Below the pieces are notes generated by a model that saw only the letters and a program-made list of their open reading frames with translations, was not told the origin of the DNA and did not search any database. 64,000 nucleotides of DNA from Termitomyces sp. T153. Lineage: Eukaryota > Basidiomycota > Agaricomycetes > Agaricales > Lyophyllaceae. Positions 46,849-58,460 of the stretch are shown piece by piece (positions within the stretch are counted from its first letter, which is position 1; the number at the start of each line of letters is the position of its first letter). Location: NCBI GenBank assembly GCA_018296165.2, contig JACKQL020000025.1:744001-808000 (forward strand). Direction: 5' to 3'. The translations under genes were made by a program, and so were the position numbers.

Positions 46849-46911
46849 GGGCGCGGACCGCGCCGGTAATCTTATCCTATCTACCCGTGACGGGGGCTTA
46901 CGCGGTCCGCC
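46849..46911. promoter_or_regulatory. Paired CGGWCCG palindromes upstream of the S28 peptidase
   Basis: GGCGCGGACCGCGCC at 46850-46864 (7-bp perfect arms around A) and ACGCGGTCCGCC at about 46900-46911 each contain CGG-N-CCG, the inverted-triplet layout bound by Zn2Cys6 regulators. They lie 157-171 and 110-121 bp before the ATG at 47021. Binding is inference. Confidence 0.4.
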
Positions 46912-47020
46912 TCTTGGTGCAATTGTTTAAGCACTCAGCGCACTTGCTACGTGTGCACCCCTCTAGGCTCCGGGTCACCATCGTACGGTGTGGCAGCGCT
47001 TTTATATAATAGTAGCCGCG

Positions 47021-49341
47021 ATGCATTTCGTGCTAGATCACCTGGTGCAGGCAGTGACTGTATTTTCGTTCGTTTTTGCCGCCAATGCAGCATTGAATGT
47101 GGACTCGCTTCGCATACTAGGGCCACAGGGAATCAATCTTTGGAAGCTGGAGAGAGCACAGGCAGCCAAGGTCTCGAAAGAGTCTGCTAGTTTTGTTCTC
47201 CAGGGAGCTGAAGACCATCAGGGTGCTCGGGCTGACAGTGACTTTGAAGCCCGTTGGTTTGAGCAACCTTTGGATCATTTTTCAAAGGAATCGAATCACA
47301 CATTCTTGCAGAGATACTGGGTGAACGACAGACACTATGTCCCCGGATCGAGAGGTCCAGTAATTGTTTTGGACGGAGGAGAGACCAGCGGAGAGGTATG
47401 GTTGACAATTTTCGCTGACCTTTAACGTAGCTAACCAGAAGCAGGACCGACTCACCTACTTGGACACGGGAATTGTTGAAATCCTTACGAAGGCGACTGG
47501 CGGTCTTGGTCTCGTGTTAGAACACAGGTATTATGGTGCGTAGAGAACAGGATCATTGCGTTCCAAACCACGCTGACCTTCAAAGTTGAACAGGAAACTC
47601 TATCCCAGTTGACAATTTCACTACCGACTCCCTTCGGTGAGTTCATGTGCATTCTTTAGTTCCATGTTGCTCAAAGAGGGCAAGTTGGCTTGACAATGAA
47701 CAAGCCGCGGCTGATAGCGCGAACTTTATGTCCTCTATCAGGTTTGAGGGCATTGACGAAGACCTAACGGCGCCCAATACACCATGGATTTACTACGGCG
47801 TATGATAAAACAGTTCTATGCACAATTTCACTCATGTATACCTTCCCTTCACAGGGCTCATATGCTGGTGCCCGTGCTGCTCACATGAAAATTCTCTACC
47901 CAGAGCTGACATACGGATCCATCGCTTCAAGCGGTTTGTTTGTGATTGCATCTGTTCTGGTTCATTTTTACCGAGCGAGATTTATTAACAGCCGTGACTC
48001 ATGCTGCCATCACGAACTGGGAATACATGGAAGTCATTCGACGAGCAGCAGATTCAAAGTGCTCTGGAGATCTTCAACAATCTATCACCACAATTGATGA
48101 TACTCTTGACATGCCTTTTTTCAGGGGGCTTTTGAAGGGTTTGTTTGGTCTCCAAGATCTGGAGCACGACGATGATTTTGTATCGTTACTCTCGGTGAGC
48201 TTTTTTTGTTCATCATTCGGTAGTAGACACTGATGTCTGCTATCGTTAGAGCCCTTTGGGTGCATGGCAATCGAAAGTCTGGGGTCCCTTTGATAGCACC
48301 ACCTTTGATGACTTCTGTACTGCATTAACAAAACCACTCGGGAATTCCTCTACTGTTGCGCAGCTGCCTTTCGGCTCCCCATCAAGGATGGTGTCCGTTA
48401 CTGATGATTTCAAGGTCGACTTTGTCATTTTGAACTACGCGAACTACATCAAGGAGGTCAGTTCTTCGGAATTCTGAGTCGTAATTACCTTGATCACAGA
48501 CCGTACTAGCAATATGTGTCAAAATGCACGGAAAACAAGACAGTTGAAGAGGTTAGAAGTCATAATACATAACATGGGATTACGATGAAACTCCTTCGTC
48601 AGTGTTTCGGGACATATGACGATTCCCAATACCAAGTTACGACCCTCGACCAAGAATGGCGCTTATGGCAATTCCAAGTTTGTACTCAATGGGGATACTT
48701 CACTGTCAGTCAATCCTACGCTGGAGGCTTGTGTTCCGAGGTCCTGATATTCTTGTTTTGCAGACCGCACCTCCCGATCAAAACCAGCCACGTATCATTT
48801 CTCGCCGATTGACTCTCGAGTATTTGTCCAAGATCTGCAAGCAGGTGAACCGAAGAAACCATGACTTTGCAGCGGTCATTCGTTTACTGGTTTCTTAGGC
48901 TTATCCTCCAGGAAAATACTTCACTGTACCCCGTCTTCCTAACATCACCGCAGTGAACGCTCTTGGGGACTTTGATATTGCTGCCGATCGCCTTGCATTC
49001 ATTGATGGAGAAGGTTTGTTCAATGTATTTCGCTAGACACACACACTCATGATGGCTGTAGTTGATCCTTGGAGACCGGATACTCCTCATAGTCAGTTCT
49101 ACGCCAAAGACAGGCCTGATACCATCCTTCGTCCTTTCAAGCTGATACCTGGTCGGTTGAATTTTCTCATTCCTTTAACTCTCGTCTCAGGTTACGCTTC
49201 ATAGGCGCTGTGCACCACTGGGACGAATGGGGCCTTCCTAACATCGGCGACGAACCTCCTGAGATCCAGAAAATACATGAGGAGACGATCGATTTCGTGA
49301 CCGCCTGGCTGGAGGATTTCAAGGCGCCTGGGAATAATTAA
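47021..49341 (+). CDS. Secreted serine peptidase, S28 family (prolyl carboxypeptidase-like)
   Basis: Thirteen exons: 47021-47395, 47445-47535, 47594-47636, 47685-47799, 47855-47933, 47992-48194, 48250-48456, 48510-48551, 48603-48704, 48764-48844, 48899-49013, 49062-49151, 49205-49341; 559 aa. N-terminal signal peptide (HLVQAVTVFSFVFAANAALN), then WFEQPLDHFSKESNHTFLQR, GPVIVLDGGETSGE, LVLEHRYYGNSIPVDNF and the nucleophile GGSYAGARAAHMK (GxSYxG). The acid site is VDPWRPDTPHS and the catalytic His is AVHHWDEWG. NFT, NHT and NKT glycosylation sites are present. S28 enzymes cleave after proline and are released extracellularly by many fungi for protein feeding. Splice phases agree throughout. The exon at 47685 uses a GGGCAAG acceptor, slightly unusual. 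Confidence 0.93.
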
Positions 49342-49815
49342 AACTCGGATTCCCAAGGACAAGGACTTTCTTTATTCGATATATGTTCGAAACTCACGAT
49401 ACCAGGAACTCTTATCTCCTTGTATGAGACTTTGAGACACCGCTTAAATAAATCTGATTGTCTATTCTACTGCAGCCCAAAGATGAAATCAAAATCAGAG
49501 GGCGTTGGATCAAAAGATTGCACCATTGCAAAGTGTCAAACAGATATCGACAGATGGTCCAGGACCGGCCGAAGAATCTCTCGACAGCGTGGCCAGTGGC
49601 CATCACATATAGTATATGTCATCTGTCTTGAAATCTTGACCGAGGAGGCAAAGCGGCTTCGCGTTCACTGGCCCATTGATTTTGAGCAGACTTATGCAGC
49701 CAAGAACGATTTGTCAATGTTGTCCCTCTACGATCAGGCCCCTCGGTGAACTACGAAGTCAGAGTAAAAGGTCGTAGAATCACCGGATGCAATGATCAGC
49801 CATGGCGCTAAGAGA
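49342..49815. other. Intergenic stretch between convergent genes
   Basis: Convergent 3' flanks. A plus-strand frame (49420-49749) has no homology and is not called. Confidence 0.4.
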
Positions 49816-50860
49816 TCAACTAAAAATATTTACCGGTTTGTAGGCATATATACTTGGGAGAAGTTGATGATAAGGAAGTGCAAATGTTCGCGGAGAGACT
49901 TGGCCATTGACTAGATGCTCGAGGAAACGACCAGCCTGAGGAAGTAGATGGCCAGTATTCTCAGTAGAAAGTATGGCTTTCGGGGGTTCCAAGATCTTCG
50001 TAACGCGCAATACGAGACTTGTAGACGTGCGTTCAGGAAGCGTCACTCGTTCATAATTGACGATGATTCGGCCTGTAGATACTACTTTAGTCATCCAGGT
50101 CTTACTCGTGGCGATGTCGATACGCACCAGAGTATGCAGGCTTCCAAAAACTGGTATCAGGAAAGGGGGTCTGCAAGTCGTAGTTTTGAACCAAATCTGG
50201 CGTGACTATCCTTAGGTAGCACATATATTGCTCCAGGTTCAGTACGAAAGGTTGTTCTAAATAGTACAGTTCCGCTCGCGTTTTCTTAGAGCCTGCATTT
50301 CGCCTTTCAAAAGCCTCCGACATCTGTTCGAAGACATCGTGGTTGATCAGTCTACTCTGAACGATAAGTCTCTGTAAACCCCAACGTTTTTTTTCGCGAG
50401 CTATGCGGAGTAACTTGACGGACCATGGCACTCCAGACAAATCAATTAGGTCGGTACCATGTAGAAAGTTCTCTGGATAGTTATCCCGCATTAGGCGGAA
50501 GCGTAACTCGCCGGTTGTGACTGGAAGTCTAGGGTCGTGGTGCCAATACAGATAGCCCTTGGTACCAGGAGGAAACGGTTGTTTGACGTGGTCTATGACT
50601 CCATAGTTAAAATGGACGTTTATTGCATGTTCGTACCCCAACTTCCAGCAAATGCAAGGCCGAGTCACATCCGAGAAGTTTACGAAGTCGTGGATTTGCA
50701 GATGCTCTGGATGAAAGCGGACGTTCCTTCTCACTGAGACGATGTTTTTGACTACTTGACTTTTCGAGTCTTTTAAAAAGGATACGTTGCGATAATGCTG
50801 AATCGGAATATGTCGAAAAGATGTGCCTTTCGGCGAGAGACGATGAATTAGATTTAGCAT
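49816..50860 (-). CDS. Conserved agaricomycete protein of unknown function
   Basis: Two exons, 50860-50128 and 50081-49816 (46-nt intron), 332 aa. Recognisable segments: LQIHDFVNFSDVTRPCICWK, PFPPGTKGYLYWHHDPRLPV, TTGELRFRLMRDNYPENFLH, GTDLIDLSGVPWSVKLLRIA. The pattern F-P-P-x-T-x-G-x-L-Y-Y/W-H ... L-P-x-x-x-G-E-x-R-F-R, with D-L-x-x-x-x-G-x-P-W, is that of a hypothetical-protein family common in mushroom genomes. No signal peptide, TM helix or catalytic motif is seen. Function unknown. Confidence 0.75.
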
Positions 50861-51165
50861 CAGGTATTTGAAATAAAGGCAGAAAATGGTGTTGAGTGGG
50901 ATTCAATTTTATCTCGAACTAAGGTGGTAAGCATCAGGTACACGTTGGAACAACCAATGTGAGACTGACTTTTCACCCAGCTTGTGGCATGCGTAGCCGT
51001 CGTCTAAAATGTGTCGGTGAAAGCTCAGGGGAGGTTGAACGGTTGACCATGGACATTGTTATTATTTACAACATAATTTGTTTGCATAATTATTATTAAG
51101 TATGGGCAAATAACATATGCACCCATCGTCTGACAGCTAAGACAAAGAGCCTTGCCTCAATCTTA
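50861..51165. other. Intergenic stretch, nothing recognised
   Basis: No coding signal; the IFI6-like gene ends at its right border. Confidence 0.4.
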
Positions 51166-51846
51166 CTACGAGACAATAAAAGCAATAAAGATATATGTCC
51201 CAATGGCTCCGGCTGCTAACCTGATGGCCAAAAACAAGCGATGGTTGACCGTGTCCTCATTATAGTGAGTGCCAGCGGACTGGAGCATGACGAGCATAGA
51301 ATGTGCAGGTGTATGGCCTCCGTAACAGAAAGCCTGATACAAGTCCGTTGGAGAACCTGAGAAAACGATGGTTTATGAGTGAAAGGGTTGATCGACATCA
51401 TTACTGACCACCGACAATGGCACTCGAACCAAGTCCAAGGATATAGAATATAGTGAATATGAGAGCTTGAAAAAGAAACAGAGGCAAGAGAAATATCCAT
51501 GGGCCAAGACATAGGAGCAGAGAGACAAAGATTGCCACGTATGGGTGCCGTTGGACTAAAGATATTTCGTAAGTGGGTGACCTCGCAGGGGAAAAGTGAG
51601 GTTACGGGGTTCATTGGCAGCACGCGCGATAGATATAGCCCATTTCGAGAGGTTATTGTAGTTTTCGGCAAGGAAATGTTCTGGAAGTTACGGAGGTCCC
51701 TTTAGCACCTTGATCTTCACTACTAGTGCAATGATCTGAGCACCTATTTGGGTAAGCAGTCTTGAGAACCATTCTGATATCTTATCAATCAGAGTCCGAT
51801 CTTGGGCGTGGAGTCCAGGAAATATAAAGGATGGTGGAATGAACAT
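51166..51846 (-). CDS. IFI6/IFI27-like small membrane protein
   Basis: Four exons: 51846-51744, 51680-51606, 51555-51412, 51356-51166; 170 aa. An N-terminal amphipathic region (LIDKISEWFSRLLTQIEHFL, NNLSKWAISIARAANEP) is followed by a hydrophobic span (HPYVAIFVSLLLCLGPWIFL, LPLFLFQALIFTIF). Then comes the glycine-rich IFI6/27 block GLGSSAIVGGSPTDLYQAFC, YGGHTPAHSMLVMLQSAGTH, and a last TM helix (GAIGTYIFIAFIVS). The family (interferon-induced 6/27-like) is widespread in agarics as small membrane proteins of unknown role. The ATG at 51846 is the first in frame; upstream the frame stays open into a hAT-like relic. The start is therefore the least certain part. Confidence 0.75.
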
Positions 51847-51995
51847 CGAGAGGATGAACACGTATTTGACACGCGGAATGCACGTCACATGTGCCAGGAA
51901 AGGCTTGTCAAGGAGCTCCCGGTTGACCCACCACTTAAATGGGTTGTCATCTGCCAGCTGCCTAGAAATTACTGCCCCAGCTGATTATTGACTTT
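51847..51995 (-). pseudogene. Possible hAT transposase C-terminal (dimerisation) relic
   Basis: Minus strand, in frame with the IFI6-like ORF: LADDNPFKWWVNRELLDKPF followed by LAHVTCIPRVKYVFILS. It resembles the hAT dimerisation block NPLxWWxxN...P.LA.MA.DYLxIP.SSV. The match is short and decayed, so this is tentative. Confidence 0.4.
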
Positions 51996-52311
51996 GTGAT
52001 CCAAATTATGAAGAATTGTTTTATAAGTACTTGCCTTGCATGAACTAGACCTGTGTGAGCTAATTACACTGGGTGTAGGGAAACAATATTTTGAGTCAAA
52101 AGAATTTGAGAATATAATAGAAATCATTGAATTCAATCAAAAATTTTCTTTGAGTGGTTTTGGACAAGGCCAGAAAATGAGTATCATGAATTTCTTTAAA
52201 AGGAAATTTGGTAGCCTATGCAACAATATTTAAATTAAATCAAAAAAATAAATTATAATACTCTATAATACTTGTTAAAAGTTTCTTGAGATTTTTGTTT
52301 AATATTTAAGA
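51996..52311. other. AT-rich stretch, nothing recognised
   Basis: Very AT-rich with short frames only; transition from gene arm to TE zone. Confidence 0.4.
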
Positions 52312-52785
52312 TCAGTGTCTTGAAAGAAAACACAAGTTACTTTTGTGATCCATTGCCTGTTTTAAAATCCTCAGCACAACCTCCAACTCATCAGGAAACT
52401 TGGTGGAGGGAGCAGCTATAGGCACATCAGGAGAGGAGGCTCCAGTTGCATCCTGGGCTGCCAGGAGTTGGACAAGCAGCTCTTCTTGCTCCAATGCACA
52501 GAGGTAGCACACTCCCAGCCCTTGAGGACAGTAATGGGCAAAGTGACCAGCCTTTTCACAGTGTTGACACAACAGAGGAGTAGAGTATCACTGCCAAGAG
52601 GCATCAACATCCATAGGGACTCCCTGTGGTAAAGGAAAGATGGAGCAGGAAGGGTTGCACCTGCTGGTGGAGCCACTGGAGCATGCAAGGGGATAGTGAT
52701 AAGACCCTATCCTTGTCAAGTACCAATTTCTGTCTTTTCCTATATTTTGGAAACTTAAGAATTTCCTACATGACACAACAGTCAC
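52312..52785 (-). pseudogene. Retrotransposon gag C-terminus with CCHC knuckle
   Basis: Minus strand: LPQGVPMDVDASWQ, one stop, then CQHCEKAGHFAHYCPQGLGV (C-X2-C-X4-H-X4-C) and EQEELLVQLLAAQDATGA. The phrase PMDVD ... CxxCxxxGHxxxxCP ... EELLxQxLAAxDA is the standard gag tail of agaric gypsy elements. The rest of the element is absent. Opposite strand to the element that follows. Confidence 0.75.
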
Positions 52786-52908
52786 ATGACTTTGTCACAT
52801 GTGGTCTAGACCCCCAGCCCATTGGATGACCTTCTTACAAATACTAGTGACCTCTAGTGACCTCCTAGTGAGGTCACCAATAATACTCCCTTTCTTGATA
52901 TTATTGAT

Positions 52909-53123
52909 TGTAATAGAGTGGCTATTACTATCTTTACTTTGCATTATTTATATTAATTATTTAACTATATGGATAGCATCACATGACACTATCCCTAAAA
53001 CTACTGTACTTTTACTTATGTAAGGCAGCACCTTACTTCATACTTTGTAGACAGAACTAACAACTGGTTTTGACTTATGGAGTGTGAACAGTAAGCTGTG
53101 CAACCTGTAATAGAAACATTGCA
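52909..53123 (+). repeat. 5' LTR of the second gypsy copy
   Basis: 215 bp, starting TGTAATAGAGTGGC and ending AAACATTGCA, the reverse-complement relation to 33558-33773. The leader to its right matches 32973-33557 in reverse. Confidence 0.75.
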
Positions 53124-53734
53124 TTTTTTTTAAGTCAAACAAGCATCAACTCATTTGCAAAGCAAGAACCCAAACTTCTGTAAAAGAAGTTCACTGCCAC
53201 TAGTTACAATCAGCATGTTAAAAATTGTGATGTGCACCTTCCACAATGGGCACCATGGTGACCATAGAAGGTCAGGTGCTTGGGCCTAGGTCCAAGACAC
53301 AGTTTGATGAAGCATTGAAGAGTGCTCCATAGGGGACATCAGAATTTGCCATGTCACACCATGACAGGAGCAGGGAGAGTGCTGTGATGCCAGGAGGGAT
53401 GCCAGCAGTTACTCCAGTACAACCACCTGTGGGTGGTTGGGAGGGTGTCACAGTGAAGGGCTCTTAAGGGCCCTCTACCTAACTATACCTGACAGCAGAG
53501 CCAGGAGGCACTGTGGTGTCTGCAGAAAAGGGGAAAACCCCTTTGTATGCACCCACAGCACTGAGGCTAGAAGGACTTCGATCCTTCCCGGTTGCTGTGG
53601 GAGGTCCACTGGACTCTTAATGGGTGGGTACACTGATGAATAGCAGAGAGGACTTCTTGCACAGGGCCTATAGTCCTGTACAATTGTGAGCTGGGCCCAT
53701 GCTGGGTATATGATCAGTAGCCCCAGCAGCATTC

Positions 53735-55842
53735 ATTGAGATGATACCAAAGGATGTCGGAGACACCTCTGATATGGATGGTGAGGCTCATCCAGATGAC
53801 ATCCTTTGTAGAAGGGTGATGGTGTTCTGGCAAAACCATGCTGAGATCCTCAAGACCTCACTCAGCAATGTTTAGCTGCTAGAGTAGCTAAACATATTGC
53901 AATTCAGAGGTTGTTGAGAGATGATATGATCCCAACAGATCCAGTGAAGTACATGGATATTTACATGCTCTTCTTAGCACAGGAGGTAACAGATTACCTC
54001 CAGCAAAAAAAGCTATGGGGATTGCAAGCATCATCTGCAATGCCATTGCCATATCTTAGTGGGGCTTATGTGCCCCAATTATTCCCAGTCAATGAAGCAT
54101 TGACTCTGTTGCAAGCACTGCAACAGCCTGGCAAAACACTGTGTAATTATGTGGCTAGGCAGGCTGCAGTGGACCATAAACAATGGGCTACATTGGGCAT
54201 GATTGTAGTACCAGACTTGGCATCTACTGACATAGGGTTGGTGATTATGGTAGAGCAACCCATGATGTGGTGAAGACCTGGTGGGTCTACATGGAGGGTG
54301 CTGACTTGGGAAGATTGAATTGCCCTACAGCAATTTTGCAATGGGGACATGGAGGACTTTGGACAGTCCTACATGGATGATTAAGGAGTGGTGTTCCAAG
54401 GAAATACCACCTATGATGCATGGCTGGAGGGGTATGTTCCACCAGAACAAACCAGGCCAATTAAGAAGGAGGAGCAAGAGCCTCACTCCCCTCTAAGAGA
54501 CAAAAATGCTGGGACTGGACAGAGCCCTACAGATTCTCAGAGACATGCAGGTCAAGAAGCAAATGCTCCTTTGAACTGGTCTGGGGAAAGAATTGTGGGC
54601 AGAGGAGAACCTGGACAGGGATCACCAGATAGCAATCCTGTGTCCTCTCTGCCCTCTATGCCACACCATGGACCCCAGGGTCCAGGAGGAGGAGGTGGAG
54701 GTCCAGGAAGAGGACCACCTTTTCCTTGTTGTGGACCACCACCACCCCTGGAAGGGGGCCTGCCTGACTCAGGAGGACCAGATAATGGCCCCTCTGGCAA
54801 GGACAATGGTATGGGATGCAGAGCTGTAGGAAGGAGAACTACAGTCCTCCCAGAGAGACAGCTGCAGCAGTTTTCAATGCTGCTGCAACACTATGGACAC
54901 TTTGCTACTCCAGGAGTGGAAGAAGCTTACAAATATCACTGCCAGATGATGCATGATTGTCTGAGGCCAGTGATGGAGCAGTCGCTTGCAGTACAACTAG
55001 CAATACCACAAGGACTCAAGCCAAGGTGGAGTGATCCATTGAAAATGATCACTCCCTATGCCAGGTCTGCCAAGTTCAGTGAACTTGAAGACTGGCTAAT
55101 GAGCATCTGCCTGTTCTACACCATAGCTCAGTATGGTGGAGATGGGTGTGATTGTGGGAAAGTCCTGATTTTGATGGACTTTCTAGCTGTAAGCATGTTG
55201 AAGTGGTACCTACAACATGTAATACATGTCAATAGGGCCCAGTCCCACTGGAGGTTTGAGGACATGATCCTCAGACTATACAACTGATTTGTACAGCCTT
55301 CAACAATGCAAGGTGCACATGATGCTTTCTGTGATGTGGTATATGCAGTCAAAGAGGGGGTGCAAGGCATTTATGATGCCTTGCTTGACCATTCTCAAAA
55401 CATGGCCATGTTTCCTGATGAATTTACTATTTGTGAGCAGTCTTTGGAGGAGATACCCTCTGACATGCTCATGGTGCTAGTACATGACAGCAGACTGGCT
55501 CCTGAAGTGAAGACAGTTGAGGAGTTTGTCTCAGAGGCTAAGGCCTACAAGAATAGCATTCAAACTGCTGTGCACTACTTAGAGCACAACAAGAAAAGTT
55601 GGTCAGAATGGCAGCTGTTGCTAGCAGCAGCACAGTCTCCAGCAATTGGGACTGCAATGGCTAAGTGGACAGAGATGACTGGACAACATAGTCAGTCACA
55701 GCTGTCTAGGTCAGCTAAGAGGCCTGCTATATGCATGGCCTCAAGACCTATGCAGCCAAGAAGTGGTATGGCCAGGTGCCTTCCTAACCTGTGGCTGCAG
55801 TGCAGGCAGCAAGGAAACATCTTGTTGCAGGAGAGAATGTAG
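53735..55842 (+). pseudogene. gag of the second gypsy copy
   Basis: Open frames 53911-54273 (DDMIPTDPVKYMDIYMLFLA), 54388-55287 (299 codons: proline/glycine linker GPGGGGGGPGRGPPFPCCG, core KMITPYARSAKFSELEDWLM, YTIAQYGGDGCDCGKVLILM) and 55306-55842 (MQGAHDAFCDVVYAVKEGVQ, CEQSLEEIPSDMLMVL). It is broken by three or four stops or shifts. The knuckle that follows reads CYKYRKAGHFACECG, where the second Cys has become Tyr. Confidence 0.8.
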
Positions 55843-56125
55843 TGGCCATAGCATCAGGCCAACCAGTCAAGGATGCTGAGCAGTCTGCTAACTGTTATAA
55901 GTACAGAAAGGCTGGGCATTTTGCATGTGAATGTGGGGAGCTGGCTTAGCCAGCTCCCCAAGTATTTGTGCAGGCAGCTCATATAGCTGCTCTGTCAGAT
56001 GTGGGAGAGGCCAACAACAAGCAGGACAAAGAGCCTGCTGAGGCCAACATCAATGATGCATTTGAGTCTGATGGGACTCAGGAGCATAGGAAAGAGTACA
56101 TGGAATTGGAAATGTACAACAACAA

Positions 56126-58460
56126 TGATGTGCTCCTATGCCACCTAGTGCCATGCAGGAAACCAAAAAGGAGGACCTAACACTAGTTACTAGATAGAGT
56201 AGCTGGCAGTAGGAAGTTAATGATGAGGGTGAGTTAGTAACTGTCCCACAAAACAAGAGCTAATGGATGTAGTGTGAAAGAGAAGGGTAATAGTTGCTAT
56301 TGCTAGCCTAAGTCACTAAATGGTAATGAGAGGTTGCTAGGCAAAGGAAAGACAAAAGAATGAAGGCAAAAGAGTTGCTAAGGAAGGGGGGGGACTGTCA
56401 GGTTCTGCTGATTATGGGGGCTCAGCTACACTGGGCAAATCTTTACTAGGCAAATGTGATTCCCTGCACTGATAACTGGGCACTTGGAGAGGTTCTAAAT
56501 GCAGAGGACTTGGGAAGATAAGCAATGGGGAGTGATCTGAACAAGTCTAGGATGGTTCAGAGGAGTCTAGGACAAGTTGTGGGGAAAGGAGCAGACTGAT
56601 AGGATGTCAGGTACAAGTCCAGAGGTGAATATTGTAGGTGCAGAGTAAGTAGAGGCTATGTGAGTGATGGGAGTGGAGGCAGCACAAGTGATGGGAGTGG
56701 AGGCAGAGCTTGATGGGGGATCAACAGAGGTTGACAGCTTTTGGAGCTGAGCAAATAGCAAGGTCTGGAGTTGGTTTGGAAAGTGTTGAGTTTGTAATTG
56801 TGAGCACAGAGTTTGTAAAGGCATTGAAGTTGAAAGGACTTGAGCATGGTAATAGAAACAGAGTTGAAAGAGACAAGACAAAGTTGAATGGAGTGAAATG
56901 GAGTTGAGATGAGATTGAGACAAGAACAAAAATAGATTCAAGTGGAGATACAAAATGATAACAAGAACAATAATGGAGATAGAGACAAGACAAGACTGGG
57001 AGATGGAGGGAAGGCTGGGAGACTGAGAGTAAAGGAAAACATAACATGGAACACAAAACAAGAAATAGAAACAATCAGAAGCACATCAGGTAAGGCAATA
57101 TCAAGACTAGAGTACAAGGAGCTACTCTGCAACTTATATACTGACTACTGGAGAGCTCTGGAGGACAACAGGTGTGGTGGCAGGGCTTGGCAGAGCCATG
57201 CAGGGTCAATGGGTGTTGGTTGTGATCAGAGGGTGGGCTGGTGATATTCTGATGGGATCAGCTAAGAACATGAGTCATTCTGAGGTTGTTGTAGTGCTCT
57301 AGAGTAGGTTGGGTAAATCAGGGTGATGAGCTGGTGACATACAATGGGGTCAGGAATGGTGGGGGAGGGTTCTTGGGGCTCAGGATAGTCAGGGGAAGTG
57401 TTGACAGCTGCGGAGAAGGCATCAGAGTGGGCCAGGGGGCTGCTGGGGTTTGCTAGAGAAGTGTTGAAGTTACTTGGAGTGGGTGCAGAGGGTGTACAAG
57501 GGTTGGGGAGTTTGTTGGGGCACTGGGGGGGGGAACTCTGGGAAAGCAAGCAGGCTGGGAACAATGTTGGAGGTCCAGGGAGCAGTTCATGACAGGGACT
57601 AAACAGTGAAGGTGGAGTTGGGAAGAAAAGGGGAAAGTGAAGACAAAGAGACTGGAGGGAACAAATGCAACTTAGTTGCTAGCTATAGTTGCTAGCATCA
57701 CTAAGTCAGAATAATGCAAAGGGAACCTGCAGTTGGTACCACACAAAGTCAAAGTCAAGGTCAGCAAGACTGTCACTAAGTCATTGTCAATGTTGAGTGA
57801 AAGAGCAAAAAGAAATTTTAAGCTGGTAAGCTTAGAGCTAGAGAGGGGGAAACAGTACTCTATTCATTTTTTTTTAGTCTCTATGTACAGGCAGTATTTA
57901 TACTGTTCATAGGTATAGTATATGAAAGGAAATAGTAGTTGCCACCAGCAATGGCATCTGCCAAGGTGTTTATGATACATACAAGGTGTCAGTCTGGTAA
58001 CCAAGTAAAAAGTAAGTGAAGTCAATATAATGTGTAAAAATTACAAATTGCAAGAAAAGAGCATGTCCAATGTCAATCCCTGAAGTGTAGACACTATTCA
58101 AGTATGTTTGTAAGCTCAACAAGAAAAATGATAAGTAAGAAATCACATGACTGTCAATATGTCCATTTTTAGAGAGAAGGTGGTGTTGTCACCAGGAAAG
58201 TCACTAGCAATTGTTGCTAAGAAAGGTCTCAGCTTTGTTGTTTTAGACCCAAAGTCCAGACTCCACATAATATGGCTCATGATCAATAAGTCTCATGGTT
58301 GCTAAAATTCCATGCAAAGGCTACATGGTTCCAGACCTTGGGGTGAGGCCTCACATGCTGAATGTCATGACTTGTGTTGTGACTTGTGCCATGTCAATAT
58401 AATTAGCTGCTGTCTAATCAGAAAAATGCCAAAAATGGTGCTCAGCAACAAGTAGGTCTT
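56126..58460. mobile_element. 2.3-kb insertion of unknown type splitting the gag/pol spacer
   Basis: The spacer reads ...EYMELEMYNN up to about 56125 and resumes with EYYTHGSDSERLFAL at about 58460, matching the uninterrupted 30350-30694 region of the other element (EYIELETYDNEYYIHDSDSD). The inserted DNA carries repeated GTTGCTA/TTGCTAAG motifs, no coding sequence I can identify, and the antisense solo LTR (56396-57594). Possibly a non-autonomous DNA element; ends are approximate. Confidence 0.55.
56396..57594 (-). repeat. Solo LTR, antisense, with 5-bp target duplication GGGAC
   Basis: 1199 bp, TGTCA...TGACA, a reverse-orientation member of the same family as the young LTRs. On the minus strand it starts TGTCATGAACTGCTCCC and has TATATAA 32 bp before AGTCTTGATATT. 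GGGAC flanks both sides (56391-56395 and 57595-57599), proving insertion as an element and later LTR-LTR recombination. No internal element sequence remains. Confidence 0.9.

Noticed and set aside
47003..47009. TATATAA as TATA box of the S28 gene
   Set aside because: It ends only 11 bp before the ATG, too close to direct a transcript containing that start codon.
49420..49749. 109-codon plus-strand frame between the S28 gene and the unknown-function gene
   Set aside because: No homology, no introns, lies in the 3' flank of two convergent genes.
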